Source: Ryuthela nishihirai
Taxonomy: Eukaryota > Arthropoda > Arachnida > Araneae > Heptathelidae
Length of the DNA stretch: 64,000 nucleotides
Reading direction: 5' to 3'
Assembly: GCA_038380435.1 (NCBI GenBank)
Contig: JAWZYU010000010.1
Span: forward strand, 48,580,135 to 48,644,134
Shown: in pieces, positions 55,684-64,000 of the stretch
Position numbering within the stretch: position 1 is the first letter of the stretch
How the letters are laid out: every line of letters starts with the position of its first letter
Notes under the pieces: model-generated
Databases searched by the model: none
What the model saw: the letters and a program-made list of their open reading frames with translations, nothing else
Told to the model about the DNA's origin: nothing
Made by a program: the position numbers and the translations under genes

Positions 55684-57662
55684 ATTATGACGATCAACAG
55701 ATCGAAAGCCTTTTTGAAATCAACAAAGCTAGCAACCAAAGGTTTCTGAAACTCTAAACATTTCTCAAGAATCTGCCTAAATGAATATATCTGATCCACA
55801 CATCCCCTACCATTTCTGAATCCACATTGCTCATCACGCAATTGACTGTCAACCAGATTCTTAATTCTATTAAGCACAATCATGGAAAGAACTTTACCTG
55901 GAACAGAGAATAGACTGATACCCCTATAGTTATCACAAGAACTGCGATCACCTGTTTTGAAAATAGGGATAACAATAGCTCTGGTAAAATCCTTAGGAAC
56001 CATGCCTTTATCATAAAAAATATTCAGAATTTCAGTCATCCAAGTGGTAACCGAAGCATTCCCAGCTCTAAGCATTTCCGTAGTAATTTCATCTACCCCT
56101 GGGGATTTATGAAGTTTAAGTTTAGAAACAGCCAAAATAACTTCAGATTGTGTTATAGGGCCAACATTAAAGCCACTAATGCATCTATCATCAATGCAAA
56201 CAATGGGAGTAGAACTAACTACATTGTTTAGAACATCACTGAAATGCTCAGCCCACCTAGCCATGACAGAATCCTCCCCTTCTATAACCTTTCCTTGTTT
56301 ATCCTTCAATCCTTGTATGCCTATCCGTTTTCTACCACACAAAACATTAACTATCTGGTACAGCTCTCTGCTGTTGTGCTGTCTAACTGCTTCCTCGGCT
56401 TTGTCAGCCAAACCATCAAGCCAAAGATTCTTATCAGCAGCTAACTGATCTTTTACACGTTTATTAAGTTCTCTGTAATGCTTTCTATTAGGACTAGTAG
56501 GGTATTGATTAAAGACATTCCTGCAGTTCTTTCTTTCCAAAATAAGCTCAAGTGCCTTATCACTCAGATAATTCTGCCTCTTCTGCTCCTTTTTTCCTAA
56601 AAGAGTACTGTTAGTGTCCAAAAAAGCCTGTTTAAAATGATCCCATTCTTCCTCAACTTCAGTAGTAAGCAAACCATGACTGTCATAATGACTAAGTAAC
56701 CTATCATGGTAAGCTTTGGCTATAACTGGATCTTTCAGAGCTTCAGTATTAAAAGTAAATTTTTTAACCCTAGCACAACACTTTTTAAGTTTAAGTTGCA
56801 ACACACTTTTAACAAGGTAATGGTCAGATCCAATTTCAGCTCCCCTATATGCCCTGGTATTCCTAACAGAACTAGCCCATTTGCTGTTAATTAATATGTA
56901 ATCAATCATATTCTTATGCAGCCCATCAGGTGAAACCCACGTGTACTTATGCATGTCGCGGTGTTTGTAATAAGTGTTAGTTATTCTGAATCCATTGAGT
57001 TTACTTACCTGTAGGAGACGTTGCCCATTGCCATTGCAGCTACCAATACCAAAAGGGCCTATTACTCCTCCCCAAAGGTCAGAGTCAGTACCAACTTTCG
57101 CATTGAAGTCACCAAGAACAAGGGTAATATCTCCTTTCTTGACAGAATTCAAAATATCCTGAAGTTGTTCATAAAACCCATCCTTCTCATCCTCATCGGC
57201 ATCCTCAGTGGGGGCATAACAGCAGATAACATTCAAGTCTTTAACGCTTGTCTGAAATTTTGCTGTAAGAAACCTTTCATTAATGCACTCATATCCTAGA
57301 AGAGCATCGCTAGCGTGTCTGCTGAGAAGCAGACCCACGCCTTGGTGATGCTTATTGTCGTCCCTCCCTGAAAAGAGAAATTTAAGATTATTTTTAAGAA
57401 TCTGACCTTTATCTGTCCATCTGGTCTCTTGCAAGCCGAGAATATCCAAATTATAATGGTGGAATTCTTCTGTGAGGACATCAAGAGAAAAAGCTCTGTG
57501 CAGAGTCCTCACATTCCAACTACCTATGGAGAGAAAATGGCTAGTGGGATGTTTAAAGAAACTATATTTATTGAGAGAGGGAATGCCAACAATATCAAAC
57601 TGCCCCCTAATCGCAGACATGGGGCAAAAACCCGTTCCCCCACTACCAAAGGCTGAAGCCAT
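55674..57662 (-). CDS. LINE ORF, part 1: AP-endonuclease and N-terminal reverse transcriptase (broken at its 3' end)
   Basis: 662-residue frame starting ATG at 57662 (MASAFGSGGTG...), just after a stop. Endonuclease motifs in order: SIGSWNVRTLHRA (about residue 47), LDILGLQETRWTDKG (about 75, catalytic Glu), VLGDFNAKVGTDSDLWG (about 182), HKNMIDYILINSKWAS (about 248) and AEIGSDHYLVKSVL (about 275, catalytic His). A linker follows, then RT motifs SPGVDEITTEML, IPIFKTGDRSSCDNYRGISL, GFRNGRGCVDQIYSFRQIL and FVDFKKAFD. At about 55700 a single base is missing after FKKAFD, so the frame ends ...LLIVIICG. Without that loss it would continue directly into part 2. It is a target-primed retrotransposition enzyme, expected to act on its own RNA and perhaps on SINE RNAs. 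Confidence 0.93.
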   Translation of the reverse strand: MASAFGSGGTGFCPMSAIRGQFDIVGIPSLNKYSFFKHPTSHFLSIGSWNVRTLHRAFSLDVLTEEFHHYNLDILGLQETRWTDKGQILKNNLKFLFSGRDDNKHHQGVGLLLSRHASDALLGYECINERFLTAKFQTSVKDLNVICCYAPTEDADEDEKDGFYEQLQDILNSVKKGDITLVLGDFNAKVGTDSDLWGGVIGPFGIGSCNGNGQRLLQVSKLNGFRITNTYYKHRDMHKYTWVSPDGLHKNMIDYILINSKWASSVRNTRAYRGAEIGSDHYLVKSVLQLKLKKCCARVKKFTFNTEALKDPVIAKAYHDRLLSHYDSHGLLTTEVEEEWDHFKQAFLDTNSTLLGKKEQKRQNYLSDKALELILERKNCRNVFNQYPTSPNRKHYRELNKRVKDQLAADKNLWLDGLADKAEEAVRQHNSRELYQIVNVLCGRKRIGIQGLKDKQGKVIEGEDSVMARWAEHFSDVLNNVVSSTPIVCIDDRCISGFNVGPITQSEVILAVSKLKLHKSPGVDEITTEMLRAGNASVTTWMTEILNIFYDKGMVPKDFTRAIVIPIFKTGDRSSCDNYRGISLFSVPGKVLSMIVLNRIKNLVDSQLRDEQCGFRNGRGCVDQIYSFRQILEKCLEFQKPLVASFVDFKKAFDLLIVIICG

Positions 57663-58195
57663 TTACACTGGAAGACTTCCTCCAATGTAGAATTTGACGA
57701 TGCCAATAGAAGCAAAGAGTTCAGGTGCCTGCGATGACTTCTGCTCAGGATTATCCACCAGCTGATAAACATATCCTGTGAATCTATTCACTTGGGGCTG
57801 TCAACCCACAAACAAACAGAAAACACAGCGGAAAATTTTCCTCCACAGAAGCCCACCAGTGCAGCAAAATCAGGATCCATAATCAAGCTCAGAGCCATAT
57901 ATCTGTCCAGTCCAGTAGGTTTATATGGTCAGCACCAGGACCCTGTGTGGTTGACCACTCCTCAGCAGGGTAGAAAAAAAAGAAAAATAGCCATAGTTGT
58001 CCAGATCAGTAGGCCACACTAATCTGGCAGCCTTCCCCTTCCGTTCACTTCCACAAGAGAGTATCTCTTTTGAAAGTTACTAACGGTCCGCACCATGAGA
58101 AGGCGGGGTCGGACATTAGGTGCTAGGCCTGGCCAGTTCTATGCATCATCACAGGGGATTGGTGCATAGCTCTCCTTCCAGTGACTACCTAGCTA

Positions 58196-60244
58196 CCATT
58201 TACAGACCACTGATTTACAAATGGCTAAATTACATAGCAGTAATATGCAAAACTTTCCCTAGTACAATAAATTAAACATTTTTTAATGGAAATAAGCTGT
58301 TTAACTCTTGCTTCAAAAATTTCCGTTATCCGAGAATGGCTACTGTAAACCAGAATATTTTCATGTGTAAGAAATGCACTTCTTACATCACAAATATTGA
58401 GGTTTACAAATTTGAAACTTGTAACTTTCCAAGTGTCAGAATTGTTTTGAAGACAATAAATGAAATAGATTCTCTTGCTTAAAATATTGGTTATCTCTGT
58501 TGGAATGATTCAAAAAAATTTTAAACTGTGTTTGCTCTTTCAGTATTTTTCTATAGGCTTTCATCAAGTTCTTGATTTTTTTTTTCTTTATTATTGTTAT
58601 TTTAAAGCAGCCCCATCCAACTCAAACTTAGTGAAGAGCTACTATGAAAAAATTGTATTCTTAATGAGCAGCAGGAAAAATTCTCTTTTTTGAAAAAAGA
58701 TACACATTTCTAATGAGTAATGAATTGGGGAAGGGGGAATATTGTTAAAGTGTCTAGAAAATTCGAAAAAAAACTTCGTTAAAAAACAAAAATATACATT
58801 TTTTAATGAGTATTGTGAATTGGCAAAATCGTTTAGTTATGCACCTAAAAATGTTTGGTCAAAAATTTAGAAAAAATGTGCCAGATTCAGTATATCAGTG
58901 ATTGTTTTTATGGACAACAAGTTCCTTTGCAAATGGACTGTTTTAGAACATCTATTAAAAAGTACTTATTTTTTTTACTAGTCAGTTTTCTTCCATGCTC
59001 ATTATCGGATTTTTCTAGTATTAACTATATATTTCTAATATTATTGACTATATATTTCTATATCATTTTCTTGTATTAACTATATATTCTAATATCATTT
59101 TCTTGTATTAACTATATATTACTAATATTGTTCCCTAACATTTAATTTGGTTTTTACCATACCCTTGATGAGAAATTTGGAGAGACCAGTGTTGATCATA
59201 TGAATGTGGTGGCATCTTGTCCAGGAGAGTCATATCCTTTGAACATTATAAGAATTTCACTGGATTAATATGAACAGCAGGCCATCCATATATTCCTAAT
59301 AATAACATGAAGTACATTTATTTTGTTACTGACTATGATAATGAGATATATTTTTGTGTGACTGCTCCTGTCTGATTTCCTCTGCAATCCTGCCCCTAAT
59401 CTTAGAATCCTATTGAAATGGACTCATACAGCAAAAAAAACTTATGGATTACTAACTTATGATTTTATAGAAATTGATTGTTTTATAGTTGCATGTTGCA
59501 GGAAAGGGGTATTTTTTTGCTGCTGTGCAATAGGTGGAAAAACCAAAAAATATTTTGCAACTTTTGATTACGTAGTCATAATATTCCTATGTCACTATAT
59601 GGAATTCAAACTGATAGCTGCTTCAGCAATTAGACCATTGCATTACTGAGGTATGCAGCAAACATTTTTGTTTTTAATAACAGCTTTGTGAACATTAACT
59701 TTTCACTTTTTAGTCTATTGATTGCTTTTTAAATTTTACATCATTAACTGTGCCCCCTAAGCATCAGTTGAGGAGTAGCAACAGATTCTGTACCTTCCCA
59801 AAAATGCTAATTTGTAGCTAGGAGGAAAGCAATGATGTAGACAGGAATGTACAATGGTAGCAAGAATATTCAACTAGTTTATAATTAATGTTAATTTTGC
59901 TAGAAATGGGGGATACTGTATTACAATGTGAAATTAAAATGCAGTCTATCACAGTGGTAGCATTATCAAAATATACGAAAGCTGGAATCACAAATGGAAG
60001 CTTGTGTGATACGGTTAAAATATGAGCAATGTATGCACTTTGTAAAGTAATGACATTGAAGTGGAAAATGTGCAATTTTATTCAACATGAAAATATCATT
60101 TCTTGTTATATTTACAACAAAAGCTTGTTATTGAAAGTGATATAATTTTGAATTATCTTATCCCATACATCAGGCTTCATTATATTTTTTAATTGATGGC
60201 TTGTATGTATTAGTATTTTGATATAATTTTCTTATCTTTTATAG
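58196..60244. other. intron; 34-bp tandem repeat at 59016-59130
   Basis: At 59016-59130 the unit TATTAACTATATATTTCTAA...TATCATTTTCTTG repeats about three times. At 58605-58720 and 53545-53620 similar phrases occur (TTAATGAGCAGCAGGAAAAA / TTAATGAGCAATAGGAAAAA, then TTCTCTTTT), so a low-copy unnamed repeat is likely. No coding sequence. Confidence 0.5.
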
Positions 60245-60363
60245 TTTTGCTAGCACAAATAGCCCTACTTTTGGCACTTTAGCATCACAAACCCCTGGAT
60301 TTAATAATTCTCAAAGTGGTACATTTGGAGGTTCTGTCTTTGGTAGCAGTCCTTCATTTGGAG
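60245..60363 (+). CDS. Nup214: Nup214 exon G (SPTFGTLASQTPGF block)
   Basis: Acceptor TCTTTTATAG ending at 60244; donor TTTGGAG|GTATGT after 60363. It enters in phase 2 and leaves with one base, so at least one more exon lies downstream of the window. It encodes FASTNSPTFGTLASQTPGF, NNSQSGTFGGSVFGSSPSF and GG. TSFGTLASQ..PTFG is a landmark of the vertebrate NUP214 C-terminus, which has only a few dozen residues beyond it. No stop codon is reached here. Confidence 0.92.
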
Positions 60364-60559
60364 GTATGTTTTTATTCTTTAATATATTTTAATATTGTTA
60401 TTGAAACTAGTTGCAATGTACTACCTTGGCAAAAAATTCTGTGTTATGATAATGCAAAATCAGATTCAATTCTCAGTCATTTTTAAAATCATAATTTTTG
60501 TAGTAGAATGTTCTGCTGATAAATTTAAGATCTATACTTACATATATACACACAAAATC

Positions 60560-61100
60560 ATCCAGTAGTCATGGGCTAGAGAGTTCAACTAGACTGTGGA
60601 GTTTAGTTCTCCAAACATGTGTGTCTTGATAAACAGCTGCTGCATTTGGCCACAGTAGTCCAATCATAACTAGGTCCTGTTTGGTATTGTCTGTCCATTG
60701 CATCCTAGATATCCCCCTTTTTCTGAGGCCTTTAGGCACACAGTTCATAACCCTATTCATTAATCTAGTTGAGCATATGAGCAACATGGCCGAACAACCA
60801 TCTCTCTCTGCACAATATGCTGCTCAAAGGAGGTTGCTGAATTCTTTGCCTAACCTCATTATTTACATGCTCGACTACCTAATGCCCAAAATAATATGTA
60901 AAATCTAGAATCAAAGGGATCAAGTTTGCTATTATATTGTTTACAAAGAGTCCATGTTTTGCTCCCATAAACTGACTTTAGAAAGGGCCAAGCTATTTTG
61001 TAAACTAATTTTAGTCTTTAGGTGTATAAGCCTATTTTCCCACACTGTAGATTCTTAAAAATCACAGCAGCCCACCTTATTCTTTTGTTTATATGACTTC
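60560..61100 (-). mobile_element. old LINE copy, 3' part
   Basis: Diverged copy of the LINE 3' region: CATGGGCTAGAGAGTTCAAC, GTCCATTGCATCCTAGAT, GAGGCCTTTAGGCACAC, CTGCACAATATGCTGCTCAA, TAGTCTTTAGGTGTATAAGC. The minus-strand relic frame includes RLMNRVMNCVPKGLRKRG. It is interrupted by the LTR fragment and resumes at 61834. Confidence 0.85.
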
Positions 61101-61198
61101 TTTTAAATGACCTCTGTAATGCTCAAAAGAATTGAAAATACTTTTAAAGTTTGGACCCTTTGTCTGATCCTATTATTTTCATACTCTGGATAGCTGAG

Positions 61199-61208
61199 TC
61201 GGGCGCCA
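61199..61208 (-). other. tRNA primer-binding-site-like sequence
   Basis: TGGCGCCCGA on the minus strand, placed immediately after the presumed LTR. Starting with TGG, the complement of the tRNA CCA end, it has the form of a lysine-tRNA-like PBS used by many retroelements; the bases after it (CTCAGC) diverge from that. Confidence 0.55.
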
Positions 61209-61696
61209 GGCAATAATTGACAAATTGCCAAAAATAAAGTTTAATTAGGGTTCAAAATACCAGCAAGCATTAATGAGTAAGAATTCAAAAATATTAAATG
61301 ATTGTCAAAATTTTAGGTTAATGCTAATCAAAACAAATCAACGTTGCTCAAGAGAAAAAAATTAGTAAAGATTCAAAAGGTTTAAATAATGATTTATTTC
61401 CAAAAAGCACTCACCAAAACTTCAATAAAGAAGATACTACATCATTTGTTACTACAAACATCTTCAACAAACTCCAAACTAAAACTGATCTCTAAACTCT
61501 GCTGTGCTCTACTACTCTCTCTACTCTACTATCTTCTGTGCTACTGTGACAACATGTCGCCAGGTTATAACAAGAGGTACAAAGCCTACACGTGTCATGT
61601 TGCATGCCATGAAAGACATTTGCATAAATTGACGAATGGCGCAAGAGGGGGCGTGTCCTTGTGCATGCGCTTTAGCGGGTGACAATCAAAAGTTCA

Positions 61697-61716
61697 GAGT
61701 TGCGCATGCGCAACTC
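61697..61716. promoter_or_regulatory. 20-bp perfect palindrome with NRF1-like core
   Basis: GAGTTGCGCATGCGCAACTC, perfectly self-complementary, inside the presumed LTR promoter region. TGCGCATGCGCA is the classic NRF1 binding consensus. Binding is not shown, only the motif. Confidence 0.5.
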
Positions 61717-61833
61717 CTGGAAATGAGCGCTGTGATACCAAAAAGGAAATAAAAATCCCCAAAAATGATAAATATAATGTAAATTAAGCAAAACTGGTTA
61801 AGGTAAAGTAAAAGTGAATGAGGGGGCATCACA

Positions 61834-62075
61834 GTATCTGTTGCATTGCTTCTGAGATAATTAAACTGAGACACTTGCTTTTAGGGTGCTGCTATCAAAA
61901 TAACTGAACTACAACCTGCCTGATTAATTTTCATCATCTTATTTTTCTCTCTGTGTATCGTGAAACTTATTCTACTACCATTCTCTGCAACACAGTGTAG
62001 TAATAATTTTACAATAATAGATGTTACTTCATCTGCCATAGCATTTGTAATTTTTCCATACCTCATTCAAGTATT
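61834..62075 (-). mobile_element. old LINE copy, continuation after the LTR fragment
   Basis: TATCTGTTGCATTGCTTCTG, AATTAAACTGAGACACTTGC and CTACAACCTGCCTGATTAAT match 55203-55320 of the intact LINE. The sequence continues to the region corresponding to the YADD box (CTTCATCTGCCATAGC). Diverged and frame-broken. Confidence 0.75.
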
Positions 62076-62117
62076 GTAGCAGTTGTCAGAACTATGTGGT
62101 TGCAAAGTGATGAAATA

Positions 62118-62355
62118 TAATAAATATTGAGATAAACTCGATGGTTCAACATCCAGTAATAAATAGGCACTTTTGATGTCTTTCAATTTTAGAGGAAAAA
62201 TTGTCTGAGCGTTAATTGGAGATCTTGATCGGCGGCCGGTAGCTCAGTGGTCCAGAGCACCTGACATGTTATCAGGAGGTTGTGGGTTCGTATCCCACCC
62301 GGCTCAGATAATTTTTCCTCTAAAATTGACGTCAAAAGTGCCTATTTATTACTGG
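62118..62355 (+). repeat. tRNA-core inverted-repeat element, copy T8, with 11-bp TSD
   Basis: Flanked by GTGATGAAATA (62107-62117 and 62356-62366). After a 35-base leader, the perfect terminal pair CCAGTAATAAATAGGCAC (62153-62170) and its complement (62338-62355) begins inverted repeats of about 55 bp. These run on through TTTTAGAGGAAAAATT to GAGC. Between them lies a plus-strand tRNA-like core: CCGGTAGCTCAGTGG, CCTGACATGTTATCAGG, GGGTTCGTATCCC. It carries no protein. Confidence 0.85.
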
Positions 62356-62366
62356 GTGATGAAATA

Positions 62367-62666
62367 AGTTACAAAATATGTAACTAATGCATTTAAAATG
62401 AATTTACAAGCTTTGAAAAGGCACGTTGTTTCGTAAAAGGTTATTAAAGAAAATGCAAATCATTTCAAAAAAATCATTATATACATATGTGTAGTCATGC
62501 TTTGTTAAAATACTAAAATGGTACTTCTAAAAATCGAATAAGAATGCGAGTAAAGTTTGAGCCTTCTCAAACTGTCAGTGTTAATGAACATTTTTAGTAC
62601 ATTAAAAAAACTTAAATTTTTAACTTTAAATTTAAAAAAAATTAAAATTCACAATTTACATTTTAT
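62367..62666. other. intron, no feature seen
   Basis: AT-rich sequence between the tRNA-core element and the LINE. Confidence 0.5.
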
Positions 62667-64000
62667 ATCATCATCATCATCCTCAAGCAGCCATGGGCTA
62701 CGGAAGTCCAACCAGACCGTGCAATTTAGTTCTCCAAGCAAGTCTGTCCTGAGCTACATCTGCTCACTGCACACCAATTCTAATAAGGTCCTGTTCGACA
62801 TTGTCTGCCCACCGCATCCTAGGTCTCCCCATCTTTCTCAAGCCTTTAGGCACACTGTTCATAACCCTATTCGCCAATCTATAATTATCCATACGGGCAA
62901 CATGGCCAAACCAACGCACAATATCTCTCTCTGCACAATATGCTGCTTAAAGGAGATTGCCGACTCCTTTGCCTAACCTCATCATTAGTTACAAAGTTGA
63001 ACCATCAAATGCATCTAGTTTCCTGTTATCTTGTTTGCACAGTGTCCAAGTTTCACTACCATAACTAACCCTAGAAAGAACCAAACTATTATACATTCTA
63101 ATTTTAGTCTTTAGGTGTATACACCTATTTCTCTACAATCTCCATAGATTCTTAAAAGTCCCGGCAGCAATCTCTATTAATCTGTTAATCTCGTGCCGCA
63201 CATCACCATTATCTGTTACATAGCTCTCAAGATAATTAAACTGTGACACCTGCTAAAGACTGCAACTATTCAGTTTAACTGAATCACAACCTGCCTGACC
63301 AATTTTTCTCTTTGTTTATAGCAAAACATACTCTACTACCAGTTTCATCAACAGCTCGAATGAAAGAGTTGATCTCATCAACATCATTTGCCAAAAGGGC
63401 TAAATCATCAGCATAATCTAAATCAGAGAAATTTTCATACCTCCATCCCTTTAAGGCCAAAATCTTTCCCTTGAAGTGAATTTTGCATAACATAATCAAT
63501 AACCAAACTAAAGAGAAAAGGGGACAAAATGCACCCTTGTCGAACACCAGAAGTAATGTTAAACCAATTGCTACAAGCCTTACCAACTCTCACACACGAC
63601 TCGGTGTTATTATAGAGAGCTTTTATTATGTTAACTAACTTGTCTGGTAAACCATATGATCTCACAATCAACCACAAATTATGATGATCAACAGTTGAAA
63701 GCCTTTTTGAAATCAACATAGCTAGCAACCAAAGGTTTCTGAAACTCTAAACATTTCTCAAGAATCTGCCTAAATGAAAATATCTGATACACACATCCCC
63801 TACCACTTCTGAATCCACATTGCTCATCATGCAATTGCCCGTCAACCAGATTCTTAATTCTCTTCAGCACAATCATGCAAAAACTTTCCCTGGAACAGAG
63901 AGTAGACTGATACCCCTATAGTTATCACAAGAACTGCGATCACCTTTTTTGAAAATAGGGATAACAATAGCTCTGGTAAAATCCTTAGGAACCATGCCTT
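62667..64000 (-). mobile_element. RTE-like LINE copy, runs past the window end
   Basis: Minus-strand LINE starting with the ATCATCATCATC tail at 62667. It includes RT blocks SGVRQGCILSPFLFSLVIDY (about 63545-63490) and SDLDYADDLALLANDVDEI (about 63425-63370), and the upstream GFRSGRGCVYQIFSFRQIL. It has the same 34-bp deletion (near 63005) and 1-bp deletion (near 63440) as the copy at 23586, plus its own losses (near 63290 and 62760), so the frames are broken. The 5' part is outside the window. Confidence 0.93.

Larger units (their letters stand above)
54617..58195 (-). mobile_element. RTE-like LINE, nearly full length
   Basis: Best copy of the LINE family, opposite to the host gene. The 3' end is a GAT-repeat tail (ATCATCATC at 54617). 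Two overlapping frames encode endonuclease and reverse transcriptase and are separated by a single-base loss. About 530 bases upstream of the first ATG look like 5' UTR, with the approximate 5' end near 58195 (minus-strand GGTAGCTAGGTAGTCACTGG). I could not find a clear target duplication. The endonuclease (AP-type) plus RT order and the microsatellite tail fit the RTE clade; clade assignment needs a tree. Confidence 0.92.
61101..61833 (-). mobile_element. LTR retrotransposon fragment: one LTR plus primer-binding site
   Basis: On the minus strand the insertion starts TGTGATGCCCCCTC at 61833 and runs about 625 bases. It has LTR-like features: GC-rich promoter part with CGCATGCGC, then AATAAA near 61400, then AT-rich R/U5-like sequence. 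It ends just before TGGCGCCCGA (61199-61208), a good match to a tRNA primer-binding site, followed by about 100 bases of leader up to LINE sequence. No second LTR or coding region is present. A canonical ...CA end at the LTR/PBS border is not obvious, so the exact LTR end is uncertain. Superfamily unknown (Ty3/gypsy or BEL possible). Confidence 0.6.

Noticed and set aside
1..64000. CRISPR arrays, bacterial operons, ribosome binding sites
   Set aside because: The window is eukaryotic; no regularly spaced identical repeats with unique spacers are present.

Overview
This window is about 64 kb of AT-rich metazoan nuclear DNA. It is one long stretch of a single host gene whose introns are packed with transposable elements. 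The gene lies on the + strand. I read it as the 3' half of Nup214 (nucleoporin 214/CAN), the FG-repeat nuclear pore protein. Seven coding exons are supported by open frame, splice sites, compatible intron phases and residue-level resemblance to the vertebrate NUP214 C-terminus: 2143-2513, 6526-7691, 13147-13221, 17417-17571, 48081-48215, 53882-54038 and 60245-60363. Joined, they stay in frame for roughly 725 residues. The 5' part (beta-propeller and coiled coils) lies upstream of the window and the last exon or exons lie downstream. One intron is about 30.5 kb. No second host gene was recognised.

The species cannot be fixed. Spliced genes and the transposon mix (piggyBac, hAT, several Tc1/mariner groups, an RTE-like LINE, a Penelope-like element and two tRNA-derived SINE families) fit an arthropod or other invertebrate. 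A chelicerate is plausible but is only a guess from the repeats.

Layout. 1-2 kb: decayed piggyBac element. 2.9-4.5 kb: hAT-like element filled with a minisatellite. 8-12.4 kb: SINEs and an hAT MITE. 13.5-16 kb: piggyBac-like non-autonomous element with a mariner relic inside. 16.3-16.9 kb: two tRNA-core inverted-repeat elements. 18-22.4 kb: a second piggyBac-like element holding a broken Penelope-like element and a small palindrome. 23.6-25.8 kb: 5'-truncated LINE with a SINE inside. 28.3-30 kb: mariner-like element with long terminal inverted repeats (TIRs). 31.4-36.9 kb: a nest of tRNA-core repeats, a mariner relic and a Tc1-like element, bracketed by piggyBac-like ends. 38 kb: SINE. 42.7-43.9 kb: another mariner-like element. 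44.9-46.5 kb: a palindrome with arms of about 750 bp. 48.5-49.6 kb: LINE relic, SINE and a piggyBac-like end. 51.5-52.2 kb: SINE and hAT MITE. 54.6-58.2 kb: nearly intact LINE. 60.5-62.1 kb: old LINE split by an LTR-element fragment. 62.1-62.4 kb: a tRNA-core element. 62.7-64 kb: LINE running off the end.

The most unusual items are the family of elements carrying a tRNA-like core between inverted repeats, whose core points either way relative to the flank in different copies, and the large intronic palindrome, which would be transcribed as a long hairpin in Nup214 pre-mRNA. All calls were made by reading the sequence; no database search or folding program was run.
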